From assembly GCA_049699975.1 (NCBI GenBank), contig JBNAWB010000014.1, positions 1-33,088 on the forward strand: 33,088 bases of DNA. The letters are read 5' to 3'. Below the pieces are notes generated by a model. It did no database searches. It saw only the letters and a program-made list of their open reading frames with translations, and was not told where the DNA came from. Positions 1 to 8,129 of the stretch are shown here, in pieces (within the stretch, counting starts at the first letter, position 1; every line of letters starts with the position of its first letter). The stretch comes from CAZAGD01 sp049699975 (GTDB taxonomy: Bacteria; Desulfobacterota; SM23-61). The position numbers and the translations under genes were made by a program.

Positions 1-1881
1 CTTTTAGAGGCTCAGGAAGGAAGAATGTTCAAACCTTTAGCTTTCACCAAGACTTTTGCCATGGTGGCTGCTTCCCTCCTGGCCATTACCTTGGTTCCGG
101 TGTTGATGACTTTGTTTATCAGAGGAAAAAATTTAAAACCGGAAGCGGAAAATCCAGTTTCCAGATTCTTTATTCGGCTTTATCAACCAGTCATGGCCTG
201 GTCCTTAAAATTCAAATGGACCACTTTGATTATTAGTTTTCTTGCCATACCCGCGACCATTCTTTTACTGGTCTTTTTCCCCATTGGCAGTGAGTTCATG
301 CCTCCTCTTTATGAAGGCACAATTTTTTACATGCCCATTTCCAGCCCAGGTATCTCTGTTACTGAAGCAGGAAGAATAATGGCTATTCAAGATAGAATTT
401 TAGCCAGTTTTCCAGAAGTGCACACGGTCTTTGGCAAAGCTGGCCGAGCCGAAACTTCTACTGACCCTGCACCTTTCAGTATGTGGGAGACTGTGGTGCA
501 CCTTAAACCAAGAGAGCAATGGCGGCAAGTGGAAAAGGATTATTCTTATCTGCCGCGTTGGCTAAGACCTATGGCTATTAAAGTCTTTGGCAGCCACCGC
601 TCGCTCACTTATGAAGAATTGGTAGCCGAGATGGATAAAAAAATGCAGTTTCCCGGGTTGCAGAATGCCTGGACTATGCCTATCCGGGCCCGCATCGACA
701 TGCTCACCACCGGGATTCGCACTCCCGTGGGAATTAAAATCTCTGGAAATGATCTGAAGAAGATTGAAGAGCTGGGCATTCATATCGAAATGATCTTAAA
801 AGAAATTAAAGGTACCCGCTCTGTTTATGCGGAACGGGTAGCCGGTGGTTACTTTACGGATATCCGCATCAAGAGAGAAGAAATTGCCAGATATGGGCTG
901 ACCGTGGGAGAAGTCCAAGATGTTATCCAGAGCGCCTTAGGCGGAATGAACGTGACCCGGACCATAGAGGGAAGAGAGCGCTATCCAGTTAACATTCGCT
1001 ATCTCCGGGAGCTTAGAGACGATTTGGAAAAGGTGAAAAGGATCTTAGTCCCTATTCGCCGGAATGGATCAGCCGGCGGAGGCGGCATGGTGATGGGCAA
1101 TCCAGACTCAGGCCAAGTAGCCCATGTCCCTTTGGTCCAACTTGCGGACATTTACCATACCACTGGTCCAGCCATGATCCGAGACGAAGATGGGATGCTC
1201 ACCGGTTACGTCTATGTAGATGTGGCGGACCGGGACATCGGCAGCTACGTGCATGAAGCCAAGCAAGTAATCCAAGAAAAGCTCAAACTGCCGCCAGGAT
1301 ATTCCCTTTCCTGGAGTGGACAATACGAATTTAAACTGCGGGCTGAGGAGCGTTTAAAGATCGTCTTACCCATCGTCTTCTTCATAATTTTCGTATTGTT
1401 GTATATGACTTTCCATTCGCTAACCGAAGCAATGATCGTTATGTTGGGAGTGCTCTTTGCCATGATCGGCGGCGTGCTCTTACAAAAGATCTTAGGCTAC
1501 AATTTCAGCGTCGCCGTGTGGGTAGGCTACATTGCCCTTTACGGAGTGGCGGTCCAGACTGGAGTAGTCATGATGGTTTATTTACAAGAAGCTTTGGAGC
1601 GGAGAATTCAGCAGGGACCAATCACGGAAAAAGATATTTATGAGGCCACGATGGAAGGAGCAGTAATCCGCCTCCGACCCAAATTGATGACTGTCTGCGT
1701 AGTTATGGCCGGGTTGATTCCGATTATGTGGTCTACTGGGGTAGGCGCAGATGTAATGAAACCAATTGCCACTCCCATTATTGGCGGGATGGTAACTTCA
1801 ACCATTCAGGTCTTGATCATTATCCCGGTAATTTTTGCTCAGGTAAAGATCAGGGCCTGGCGGCGGGGAAAACTCAAATAA
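1..1881 (+). CDS. cusA: CusA/CzcA-family heavy-metal RND efflux pump, C-terminal part (5' end outside window)
   Basis: This is the inner-membrane pump subunit of a tripartite heavy-metal (Cu/Ag or Zn/Co/Cd type) efflux system, driven by proton motive force. The reading frame is open from base 1: the residues before the first ATG at 25 (LLEAQEGR, then FKPLAFTKT) match the conserved stretch after the first transmembrane bundle of CusA, so the true start lies upstream. About 626 of the usual 1,030-1,050 residues are present. Visible parts are the TM segment at 15-30 of the ATG-numbered protein, another TM near 65-90, the periplasmic porter/docking domain with a P-I-R-A-R-I-D-M-L segment typical of this family, and the closing bundle of hydrophobic helices from about 445 to the end. 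The substrate cannot be fixed from the part seen. CopZ-like and CYCXC genes downstream favour a metal-handling locus. Confidence 0.93.
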   Translation, partial: LLEAQEGRMFKPLAFTKTFAMVAASLLAITLVPVLMTLFIRGKNLKPEAENPVSRFFIRLYQPVMAWSLKFKWTTLIISFLAIPATILLLVFFPIGSEFMPPLYEGTIFYMPISSPGISVTEAGRIMAIQDRILASFPEVHTVFGKAGRAETSTDPAPFSMWETVVHLKPREQWRQVEKDYSYLPRWLRPMAIKVFGSHRSLTYEELVAEMDKKMQFPGLQNAWTMPIRARIDMLTTGIRTPVGIKISGNDLKKIEELGIHIEMILKEIKGTRSVYAERVAGGYFTDIRIKREEIARYGLTVGEVQDVIQSALGGMNVTRTIEGRERYPVNIRYLRELRDDLEKVKRILVPIRRNGSAGGGGMVMGNPDSGQVAHVPLVQLADIYHTTGPAMIRDEDGMLTGYVYVDVADRDIGSYVHEAKQVIQEKLKLPPGYSLSWSGQYEFKLRAEERLKIVLPIVFFIIFVLLYMTFHSLTEAMIVMLGVLFAMIGGVLLQKILGYNFSVAVWVGYIALYGVAVQTGVVMMVYLQEALERRIQQGPITEKDIYEATMEGAVIRLRPKLMTVCVVMAGLIPIMWSTGVGADVMKPIATPIIGGMVTSTIQVLIIIPVIFAQVKIRAWRRGKLK

Positions 1882-1928
1882 TTTAAGCTTAGATTTTAAA
1901 TAAAAATGTTGGAAAGGAGTAGGTAAAA

Positions 1929-2411
1929 ATGGGCAAAAGATTTTGGGGAGGCTTAGGGTTTTTGCTTTTTACTCTATTTAGCTTAGTTCCAGCGAGCATA
2001 GCGCAACATGGCCACGGTGGAGGAAGTAAAGAGGAAAGCTCTAAGATGGAGACTAAGGAAGTTTTAGTAGAAGGAATGAAGATCGCTTTCATGATCATGA
2101 CTAATGAAGAGCATCAGAAGATGCTCAAAGAGATGAAGATCAAAGAAACTATTGAGCCTGGAACTACCCACATTATAAGCGTGACCATGAAGGATGAAAA
2201 GACTGATAAAGAAATCACCGAAGCTAAGGTAAGCATGAAAGTTACCGATCCTAAGAATAAAGATCAGATCAAGACCTTAAAGTATATGGAAAAGTTGAAA
2301 AGCTATGATGGTTATTTTAACCTTTCCGAAAAAGGCAAATATCAAATCTTAGTCTTAGTTAGGATGGGAAATCAAAAAAGAACTGCCGGCATATCTTATG
2401 AAATCAAATGA
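1929..2411 (+). CDS. Small secreted protein downstream of the metal pump (YtkA/FixH-like fold possible)
   Basis: A 160-residue exported protein. Residues 1-25 form a Sec signal peptide (positive MGKR, hydrophobic core, A-Q-H at the likely cleavage). The mature N-terminus is His/Gly rich (QHGHGGG), followed by a Met- and Lys-rich segment with MKIAFMIMTNEEH and a beta-rich C-terminal half ending in a G-K-Y-Q-I-L-V-L-V pattern, which resembles YtkA-like immunoglobulin-type domains. There is an AAAGGAG ribosome binding site at 1912-1918, about ten bases before the ATG. It starts 47 bases after the pump gene and is probably cotranscribed. A periplasmic metal-binding or metal-delivery role is inferred from the His/Met content and the neighbours. 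No specific family is assigned with confidence. Confidence 0.8.
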   Translation: MGKRFWGGLGFLLFTLFSLVPASIAQHGHGGGSKEESSKMETKEVLVEGMKIAFMIMTNEEHQKMLKEMKIKETIEPGTTHIISVTMKDEKTDKEITEAKVSMKVTDPKNKDQIKTLKYMEKLKSYDGYFNLSEKGKYQILVLVRMGNQKRTAGISYEIK

Positions 2412-2451
2412 AGAGTTAAAGGCAAAAAGATAAGCAACTTTTCGTAATAAT

Positions 2452-4122
2452 ATGCCAAATGACCAACATCCTCCAGAGCCAAGGTGGGTAAATAAATTAT
2501 TGGGCTTTGCTGTTTTTCTAACCCTGGGTTTGCTTCTCTTCTGGGTCTATATGGGTTGGCAAAAAGAACGAAGTTTGCATTATGCTGATGATCAAGGGCG
2601 CCGAGAAATCATTGCTGATCTTTCTCTAAACTTAGGGGGAGTTCCTTATCGCGAACATTGTTTAACTTGCCATCCTCAGGGGCGTGCAGGGAATTTATCA
2701 GGAAAAAGTAGGTCCTTTAAGGAACATCCAGATATAGCTCCCCATGACCTTGATGAACTGGGGTGCACGGCTTGTCATCTGGGGGAAGGAATGGCCCGAG
2801 ATTTAAAGATCTCCCATGGAGCCTTAGGTAATGAGGGGCAACGGGTCCTTTCGGGAGAAGAATTACAGGCGAGTTGCTATCGCTGCCACGAATTAAAACC
2901 CCTGAAAGGAGCAGAGAAAGCTTGGGCAGGTCGCCAACTATTCTTGGCTAATGCTTGCCCTACCTGCCATAATTTAGAAGGTTTATCCTCTGGAGTATAT
3001 GGGCCCGACTTAAGCAAAGTAGGGTCTTTTTTAGGGATCAGACAGATTGAGAAAGCCATAGAAGATCCGAAAGCAGATCCTGAAAATTCCATAATGCCCA
3101 GGTTCAGTTTGGCTCCCGAAGAGATCAAATCTCTTGCCTATTTTTTGAAGAGCCGGATGAAGGACTCGTTTATAGAAACACCAATGATGAAAAAGCTGCG
3201 CTTAAAAAAAGAAGCCCAGACGGCGAAACAAAAAAAGGAGGAGATTTTTATTGCTGCCGGCGATCTGCTGCAGGAAAAAAGATGTTTGGCCTGCCATAAG
3301 TTTCGGGAAGAAGATGGGCGGGTGGGTCCTGACTTAACCTTTATAGCTTGGATGAGGAAAGAGACCTACCTCAGGAATTTTCTCAAAGAACCAGGAAAAG
3401 AAATTCCAGGAGCGATCATGCCGCGGATTCCCTTGTCGCCTAAGGAAGAAAAGAAAATCTTATCTTTGTTAACAAAAAAAGACCAGGATAAGGCTTTTCA
3501 TGGCCAAGGCCCTAAATTTCTTTATATGATGCTTTGTCAAAGATGCCATGCTGCCCAAGGAAATGGGCTAGGTATCATTCAGCCCAATTTAGCTAATTTC
3601 CCTCGCCCTTTCTGGAAAAATGCGGATTTTTTTAAGGGGATTTCTCAAGAAAGAATTAGGGAAAGTATAAAGAAGGGCATTCCCGGAACTTCCATGCCTC
3701 CCTATGGGGAATTGTTGGGAAATGAGGACATTCAGGCTCTTATCGATCTTATCTTTCGGGAATTTATTCGCCTCAAAATAACCGACAAGGTCTCCCTTCC
3801 TCCCTTACCCGCTCAGCCAACCCATTTATTGGCAGCTGAAAAAGGAGAGAAAGTCTTCCAAAAACATTGTGCTTCTTGCCACGGAGTTAGTGGTAATGGT
3901 CGAGGATCGACTTACTGGCAATATCTGCCGCGTCCCCGGGATCTGACTAACGCTCCTTATTTCCAAAGCCTCGATGACGAGAGAATAGCCCGGGCTATTT
4001 TTTTCGGAATTCCCGGCACGGCCATGGGCCCATATTCCCAAAAACTTTCGGCAGCAGAGCTATGGTCTCTGGTAAAAAAAATTAGAGATCTTTCTGGGAC
4101 CCAAGAGAGGAGAGGGCAGTAG
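2452..4122 (+). CDS. Membrane-anchored seven-haem cytochrome c
   Basis: A 556-residue electron-transfer protein with one N-terminal transmembrane anchor (about 15-36) and the rest in the periplasm. Seven CxxCH haem-attachment motifs begin at residues 70, 105, 142, 169, 278, 362 and 473. The first three are closely spaced with few obvious Met ligands. The last four each begin a class-I-like cytochrome c domain with a downstream Met (MPRF, MPRI, MPPY, MGPY) that could be the sixth ligand. The start lacks a strong Shine-Dalgarno sequence, but the next ATG is far inside. It ends one base before the Rieske gene and the cytochrome b gene follows, so it is probably the cytochrome c subunit of a bc-type quinol oxidase complex. 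Seven haems in one chain is unusual compared with the one- or two-haem c1 subunits of classical complexes. Confidence 0.9.
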   Translation: MPNDQHPPEPRWVNKLLGFAVFLTLGLLLFWVYMGWQKERSLHYADDQGRREIIADLSLNLGGVPYREHCLTCHPQGRAGNLSGKSRSFKEHPDIAPHDLDELGCTACHLGEGMARDLKISHGALGNEGQRVLSGEELQASCYRCHELKPLKGAEKAWAGRQLFLANACPTCHNLEGLSSGVYGPDLSKVGSFLGIRQIEKAIEDPKADPENSIMPRFSLAPEEIKSLAYFLKSRMKDSFIETPMMKKLRLKKEAQTAKQKKEEIFIAAGDLLQEKRCLACHKFREEDGRVGPDLTFIAWMRKETYLRNFLKEPGKEIPGAIMPRIPLSPKEEKKILSLLTKKDQDKAFHGQGPKFLYMMLCQRCHAAQGNGLGIIQPNLANFPRPFWKNADFFKGISQERIRESIKKGIPGTSMPPYGELLGNEDIQALIDLIFREFIRLKITDKVSLPPLPAQPTHLLAAEKGEKVFQKHCASCHGVSGNGRGSTYWQYLPRPRDLTNAPYFQSLDDERIARAIFFGIPGTAMGPYSQKLSAAELWSLVKKIRDLSGTQERRGQ

Positions 4123-4123
4123 G

Positions 4124-4596
4124 ATGGAGAGAGGGAGACGGGATTTTTTGTGGAAGGGAGCTATAGTAACGGGAGGGGCAGCCTTGGGAGCCTTAGGCAC
4201 TTGGGTTTTCAGTGACTTATGGATGGGGGCGCATAAATTTTCTTCTGCGCGTTGGGTGCCCGTAGGGTCCGCAGAGCAATTTATCCAAGAGGCCATCGTC
4301 CCCTTCCCAGAATACAAATTGGCTATGGTTAGGTCGGGAGGAAAAATTGGGGCCATTAGCCTGGAATGTACCCACCTGGGTTGTTTGCTCAATGTGGAAG
4401 ATCGAGGTTTTTTTGCCCTTGCCATGGAAGTAAGTTTGGTCCCCAAGGAGAGGTTTATTCAGGGCCGGCCACGGAGTCCCTTCCCTGGTATAAAATTAGG
4501 GAAGAAAGAGGAAAGATTTGGATCTATCTGGGCGAAAAAATGAAGAGACCCCAATGGCTAAAAACCACGGAGGAGGCGTGGAAAAATAAGAGATAA
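4124..4596 (+). pseudogene. Rieske iron-sulfur protein, split by a -1 frameshift at a T7 run (may be recoded and functional)
   Basis: Rieske [2Fe-2S] subunit of a bc-type complex. The first frame (4124-4543) carries a twin-arginine signal (RRDFLWK, then a hydrophobic stretch) and the first cluster motif C82-T-H-L-G-C87. The second motif C-P-C-H-G-S is found only in the -1 frame, which runs to a stop at 4594-4596. The frames join at seven Ts (4408-4414), read GGT TTT TTT in the first frame. Slipping back one base there gives a complete 157-residue protein with C98-P-C-H-G-S103, a normal length. Without the shift the protein continues out of frame to 4543 and lacks half of the cluster ligands. 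Explanations are an assembly or sequencing error in the homopolymer, a real mutation, or -1 frameshifting or polymerase slippage. A strong ribosome site (AGGAG) overlaps the end of the cytochrome c gene. Confidence 0.88.
4408..4414 (+). promoter_or_regulatory. Seven-T slippery heptamer in the Rieske gene
   Basis: The run T TTT TTT is placed exactly as X XXY YYZ relative to the upstream frame, so both decoding tRNAs would re-pair perfectly after a -1 slip, and the -1 frame begins with the essential CPCHGS motif. A GGAAG sequence at 4396-4400 could act as an internal Shine-Dalgarno stimulator. No strong downstream stem-loop is evident by eye. That it really acts as a recoding site is inference. 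Confidence 0.45.
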
Positions 4597-4603
4597 AACG
4601 CTC

Positions 4604-5650
4604 ATGAAGAGAAAGGGTAATTTTTTTCGACATCTCCACCCGCCTTTTATCCGCCGGCGGACACTTCATCCCCAAACCACTTTAGGGCTGGGCGTGGTTT
4701 GCTTAACTTGTGTGCTCATCTTAGGAGTAACTGGAGCTACTATGCTGCTCTATTATATTCCCGAAGAAAGAACAGCTTATGAGCGAATTTTACACATAAC
4801 CACTACTTTGCGTTTTGGTCGGCTCTGGCGCAACCTTCATTATCTGGCCGCCAATGTTTTGATGATCGCTGGCTGGCTTCATCTGGCCAGAGTCTATTTC
4901 ACGGGGAGTTATGAAAAGCGGAGATTGAATTGGATTTATGGTCTCTTACTTCTCCTGCTTATAATGCTTAGCAATTATACAGGATATCTTTTACCGTGGG
5001 ACCAAACTTCTTATTGGGCTATTAAAGTGGGCTCTAATTTAGCAGGGTATTGGCCGGTTGTTGGTCCATCTTTAAAAAATTTTTTGCTTGGCGGGGAAGA
5101 CATCAGTCAGGAAACTCTAATCCGATCATTTGCCCTCCATGTGGCTGTTCTGCCTCTGCTCTGGATTATTTTTATTTCTTTACATCTCTGGCGTATCCGC
5201 CAAGATGGCGGTCTGGCTGCACCAGCAACTGATAGCTCGTTAAAATTAGCAAGCTTTCCTTGGCTTTTGCGAGCAGAGCTAGCGGTAGGATTGCTTACAA
5301 TTTCTCTTTTATTAATTTTCTCTTTGCTCATAGAGGCTCCTTTATCTACGCGCGCTGATCCCTTCCATCCCCCCAATCCAGCTAAGGCTCCCTGGTATTT
5401 TGTGGGGATTCAGGAGATGGTAAGTTATTCGGCAACCTGGGGAGGAGTTATAGTCCCCTCTTTAATTGGTCTTTTCTTGCTGCTTACTCCATTTATAGAC
5501 CCAACCAAAGGCAAAGGAGGAACATGGCTGGCCAAAGAAAGATGGCTATTTAATTTTCTTTTTACTCTAATTATGTTAAGTCAAATAAGTCTGATCATTA
5601 TAGGGCAATGGTTGCGGACTAAAAATTGGATGCTAAAAATTCCTTGGTGA
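4604..5650 (+). CDS. b6-type cytochrome b of a bc-type quinol oxidase complex
   Basis: A 348-residue polytopic membrane protein holding two b haems and the quinol sites. Helix B has His79 and His93 (spacing 14) and helix D has His179 and His194 (spacing 15). The extra residue in helix D is the hallmark of the b6 type rather than the mitochondrial bc1 type. The C-terminal part carries the subunit-IV-like segment around P-F-H-P-P-N-P-A-K-A-P-W-Y-F, with PWY in place of the classical PEWY Qo motif, and further hydrophobic helices to the end, so N- and C-terminal domains are fused in one chain but the C-terminal part is short. Together with the upstream Rieske and seven-haem cytochrome it forms a three-gene complex. 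The electron acceptor is unknown. Altered PEWY versions are known in low-potential menaquinol-type complexes. Confidence 0.92.
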   Translation: MKRKGNFFRHLHPPFIRRRTLHPQTTLGLGVVCLTCVLILGVTGATMLLYYIPEERTAYERILHITTTLRFGRLWRNLHYLAANVLMIAGWLHLARVYFTGSYEKRRLNWIYGLLLLLLIMLSNYTGYLLPWDQTSYWAIKVGSNLAGYWPVVGPSLKNFLLGGEDISQETLIRSFALHVAVLPLLWIIFISLHLWRIRQDGGLAAPATDSSLKLASFPWLLRAELAVGLLTISLLLIFSLLIEAPLSTRADPFHPPNPAKAPWYFVGIQEMVSYSATWGGVIVPSLIGLFLLLTPFIDPTKGKGGTWLAKERWLFNFLFTLIMLSQISLIIIGQWLRTKNWMLKIPW

Positions 5651-5670
5651 AGAATAGCGAGGAGATAGCT

Positions 5671-6162
5671 ATGCAGAAAACGAATAAAATAAGATTAATT
5701 TTTTTGATTGTACTCCTGGGCATAGGGTTCAATTGGCCTCTGGCAGTCAATTCTGCGGAGAAAGGTAGCGAAATAGAAAAGATCAAAAAAATGAAAGAAA
5801 AAGACTTAACTATCCAGGCCAAACAGGTCTTCGAGAAGAAGTATGCCGGAGAAAATTGGGAACAATATAAATTTCCTAAATTTGTTTATACAAACGAGGC
5901 TGTTTTGATCGGCTATAAAATTGCTGTCAAAGAATCGCTACTGCTGGCCAAATTTAAGTGTTATTGTTTCTGTGAGGAAATGGGGCATAAGAACCTGGCC
6001 TACTGTTTTTTAGAAGAGGGCCGTCCTGAGGGGAAATTCGATGACCATGCTGCCACTTGTAACATTTGTTATACTCAGGCCATGCGCGCTTTTCTTTGGC
6101 GGGAGCTGGGTATGAAAGACGAGGAGATCAGTAAAGCTATGGCCGAAACTTATGAAAAATAA
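5671..6162 (+). CDS. Exported CYCXC-family protein
   Basis: A 163-residue exported protein of the CYCXC (PCYCGC) family. The start at 5671 is preferred over an in-frame ATG at 5626 because GAGGAG lies at 5659-5664 and a good signal peptide follows directly (MQKTNKIR, then a hydrophobic core up to about residue 25, ending N-S-A-E-K). The upstream ATG would overlap the cytochrome b gene and disrupt the signal. The C-terminal half has the family pattern K-C-Y-C-F-C, then G-H-K-N-L, a C-F, a D-D-H, and C-N-I-C, followed by a helical tail. Six or more cysteines and conserved histidines suggest metal or Fe-S binding, or thiol redox chemistry. Some family members carry selenocysteine; here all positions are Cys. 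The biochemical function of the family is not established. The genes around it (bc complex, CopZ) suggest metal or redox homeostasis at the cell envelope. Confidence 0.8.
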   Translation: MQKTNKIRLIFLIVLLGIGFNWPLAVNSAEKGSEIEKIKKMKEKDLTIQAKQVFEKKYAGENWEQYKFPKFVYTNEAVLIGYKIAVKESLLLAKFKCYCFCEEMGHKNLAYCFLEEGRPEGKFDDHAATCNICYTQAMRAFLWRELGMKDEEISKAMAETYEK

Positions 6163-6215
6163 AATAGGAAAAGGAGAATTAATTAAGCCAAGTTAAGGGT
6201 TGGACAAAAATCAAC

Positions 6216-6242
6216 CTGTCCTTTTCTTAAAAGAAAAAGGAG
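6216..6242 (+). promoter_or_regulatory. Inverted repeat overlapping the ribosome site of the CopZ-like gene
   Basis: A CCTTTTCTT-AA-AAGAAAAAGG near-palindrome lies immediately before the metallochaperone gene, its right arm overlapping the AAGGAG ribosome binding site. It could be an operator or a weak RNA hairpin that occludes the ribosome site, but the arms are A/T rich and could be chance. Confidence 0.25.
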
Positions 6243-6248
6243 AAAAAG

Positions 6249-6449
6249 ATGGAAAAAATTAAGATTAAAGGAATGACCTGCCAGCATTGCGTGCTATCCG
6301 TAACTAAAGCTTTGGCCACTATTCCTGGTCTAAAGAACATTCAGGTCGATTTGCAGCGGGAAGAAGCGACATATGAAAACTTTACTAATGTTTCTCGGGA
6401 AGTTATCAAGCAAGCTATAGAAGATGCGGGTTATAAGGTAATAGATTGA
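6249..6449 (+). CDS. copZ: CopZ-like heavy-metal-associated (HMA) domain protein
   Basis: A 66-residue cytosolic metallochaperone consisting of one ferredoxin-like HMA domain. The metal loop G-M-T-C-Q-H-C is at residues 8-14, and the chain ends with the usual A-G-Y-K-V. In this family the two cysteines bind Cu(I) (or a similar soft metal) and hand it to a P1B ATPase or a regulator. AAGGAG precedes the ATG. It is the last gene of the metal/cytochrome block, 86 bases after the CYCXC gene, consistent with a role alongside the CusA-type pump. No P-type ATPase is visible in the window. The symbol is given by family; the metal is not proven. Confidence 0.88.
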   Translation: MEKIKIKGMTCQHCVLSVTKALATIPGLKNIQVDLQREEATYENFTNVSREVIKQAIEDAGYKVID

Positions 6450-6515
6450 AATATTTTACCTAAATTTGCTGTTCATCCCTAAAGCAAATATAAATGCCGA
6501 TTCCCGAATGAAATG

Positions 6516-6534
6516 TGGCCTGCTTAGCAGGCCA
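6516..6534. terminator. Hairpin downstream of the CopZ-like gene
   Basis: A perfect 8-bp stem TGGCCTGC / GCAGGCCA with a TTA loop in the gap between 6450 and 6695. It is not followed by a T tract on either strand, so it may be a weak terminator or an RNA-stabilising hairpin. The rest of the 246-base gap is A/T rich and presumably holds the promoter of the next gene. Confidence 0.4.
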
Positions 6535-6695
6535 AGTATAAATTCTACCTGGAGACCTTAGAAGAAAATTAGGCCTTGGTCAAAAGATGGTGAAAGGAGA
6601 AATATTTTTTAGTGTTTTTTGTTTTCAAAGCTGTTAACATGAAAATTAAATACAAACAATTATGATTTTAAGTTTAATTTTTAAGGAGCTAATTA

Positions 6696-8129
6696 ATGAA
6701 TTTATTTGAATCTGCCTTTAAGGCTATTCAGAAAGCAGATCGAGAATATTTTTATGAAATATGGCAAAAAGCTCAAAAAGGCCAATTAGAAGAATTGGAT
6801 GATGAAGAAAAATTTATAGCTAAAATAATGCTCGATCACGATCCTGAATTTTTTAATCAATTTACCTTAGCCGATATGGTGGCAGAGTGTGACTTTGATC
6901 CTGCAAGCGAAATCGATCTTTTTTTACATATTGCTCTCCATGCGGTCTTAGAAAAGCAAGTGAATGACCGCGATCCTTGGGAAACATACCAATTCTATAA
7001 GACAATGCTTAAGAAAAAATGTAGCCATCACGAAGCTATCCATTTGCTGATGGTCATATTTGCTAAATTCCTTATTCCCCTTCTTAACCAAAAAGGAAAG
7101 TTTAATTTGCAGGATTATGAAAGGCTCTTGAAGGTTTATAAAGAGCTTGAGCCAGATGAGATTTTTTCTCTTTTTGACAACGAACTGGATTTTCCGGCCA
7201 ATGCCGAAATAAGTAAGGAAGAGTTAGGAATCATAAACGAATTGCGATCTGCTATGAAAGGAAAATCCTTTGCCTCAGCCGAGGAAGCCCAAACTTTTTT
7301 GCAAGCGTGGATGCAGGAGAAAAACGCCCAACCTTTACCCCAGTTTCTCGGCTTATCGCCCGAGCAGATGTATCGTATCCTTAATTTCCCTTTTAGCGAA
7401 GTCTCTGATATGGTCGTGCTAAATAAGGATCTTCCTCGGGAGAAAATTTTAGAGATACCCATTGTCAAAGAGGTAGTCTACTTTTTAAGACGCCTAGCCG
7501 AAATGCAGCCCCTCAAGGCCACAAAAAAGGGGAATTTGCCCCGGGCCTTTGTATATGAGCTTCATGATCGTTTTCCTGAATATAAAGAATTTGTTTATCC
7601 TGTTAAATCGGAAGAAGAAGATCGCAAATTGTGGGCCCTGCGCCATATCCTGGAAATGTGTGGGTGGATTAAAAAAAGGAATCAGAAATTTTATTTGACG
7701 AAAAAAGGAGAAAATTTGAACGAAAAAGGATTTAGCTCCAAGGATTTCTATCACCTTTTTCAGACTTATACTCAAAAGTTTAATTGGGCCTTTAGAGATC
7801 TTTACGGCGAACTTGAGATCATTCAACTGGCCTTTTTATTTTCTTGTTATGTCTTGTATAGGAAAGCAAAAACATATATCAAAGTGGGGGAATTAGCCAA
7901 GTACTTTAGGCAAGCTTTTCCTGCAGAAATGAAAGCACCAGAAGAAGACCCCTTCGCCGAAGATTTAACCTCTCTTTTTGAGCATTGCTTTTATATTCGC
8001 TTCATCGAGCGCTTCTGCGAATATTTTGGCTTGGTGACCATCCAAAAGAAAGGGAAGGGATTTCTTGACTTCGATCACCAGATAAAGACGACTCCTTTTT
8101 TCGAAGAAATGTTCCAATGGAAATTATAA
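6696..8129 (+). CDS. Unknown protein, DUF1841-like N-terminus with a C-terminal helical/winged-helix-like region
   Basis: A 477-residue soluble protein without signal peptide or TM segments. The first 150 residues resemble DUF1841: an N-terminal helix, H-D-P-E-F-F near 48-53, then F-L-H-I-A-L-H followed by a K-K-C-S-H-H-E-A-I-H segment, giving a histidine-rich helical pair. The remainder is rich in Glu, Lys, Phe and Leu, mostly helical, and has two stretches that look like winged-helix units: one around P-L-K-A-T-K-K-G-N-L-P-R with a following Y-L-T-K-K-G-E, and one near the C-terminus ending in a G-L-V-T-I-Q-K-K-G-K-G-F pattern. The upstream sequence AAGGAG fits the start. It stands alone between the metal locus and the PEP-hydrolase pair. 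I cannot assign a function. The DUF1841 match is a resemblance seen by eye. Confidence 0.7.
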   Translation: MNLFESAFKAIQKADREYFYEIWQKAQKGQLEELDDEEKFIAKIMLDHDPEFFNQFTLADMVAECDFDPASEIDLFLHIALHAVLEKQVNDRDPWETYQFYKTMLKKKCSHHEAIHLLMVIFAKFLIPLLNQKGKFNLQDYERLLKVYKELEPDEIFSLFDNELDFPANAEISKEELGIINELRSAMKGKSFASAEEAQTFLQAWMQEKNAQPLPQFLGLSPEQMYRILNFPFSEVSDMVVLNKDLPREKILEIPIVKEVVYFLRRLAEMQPLKATKKGNLPRAFVYELHDRFPEYKEFVYPVKSEEEDRKLWALRHILEMCGWIKKRNQKFYLTKKGENLNEKGFSSKDFYHLFQTYTQKFNWAFRDLYGELEIIQLAFLFSCYVLYRKAKTYIKVGELAKYFRQAFPAEMKAPEEDPFAEDLTSLFEHCFYIRFIERFCEYFGLVTIQKKGKGFLDFDHQIKTTPFFEEMFQWKL

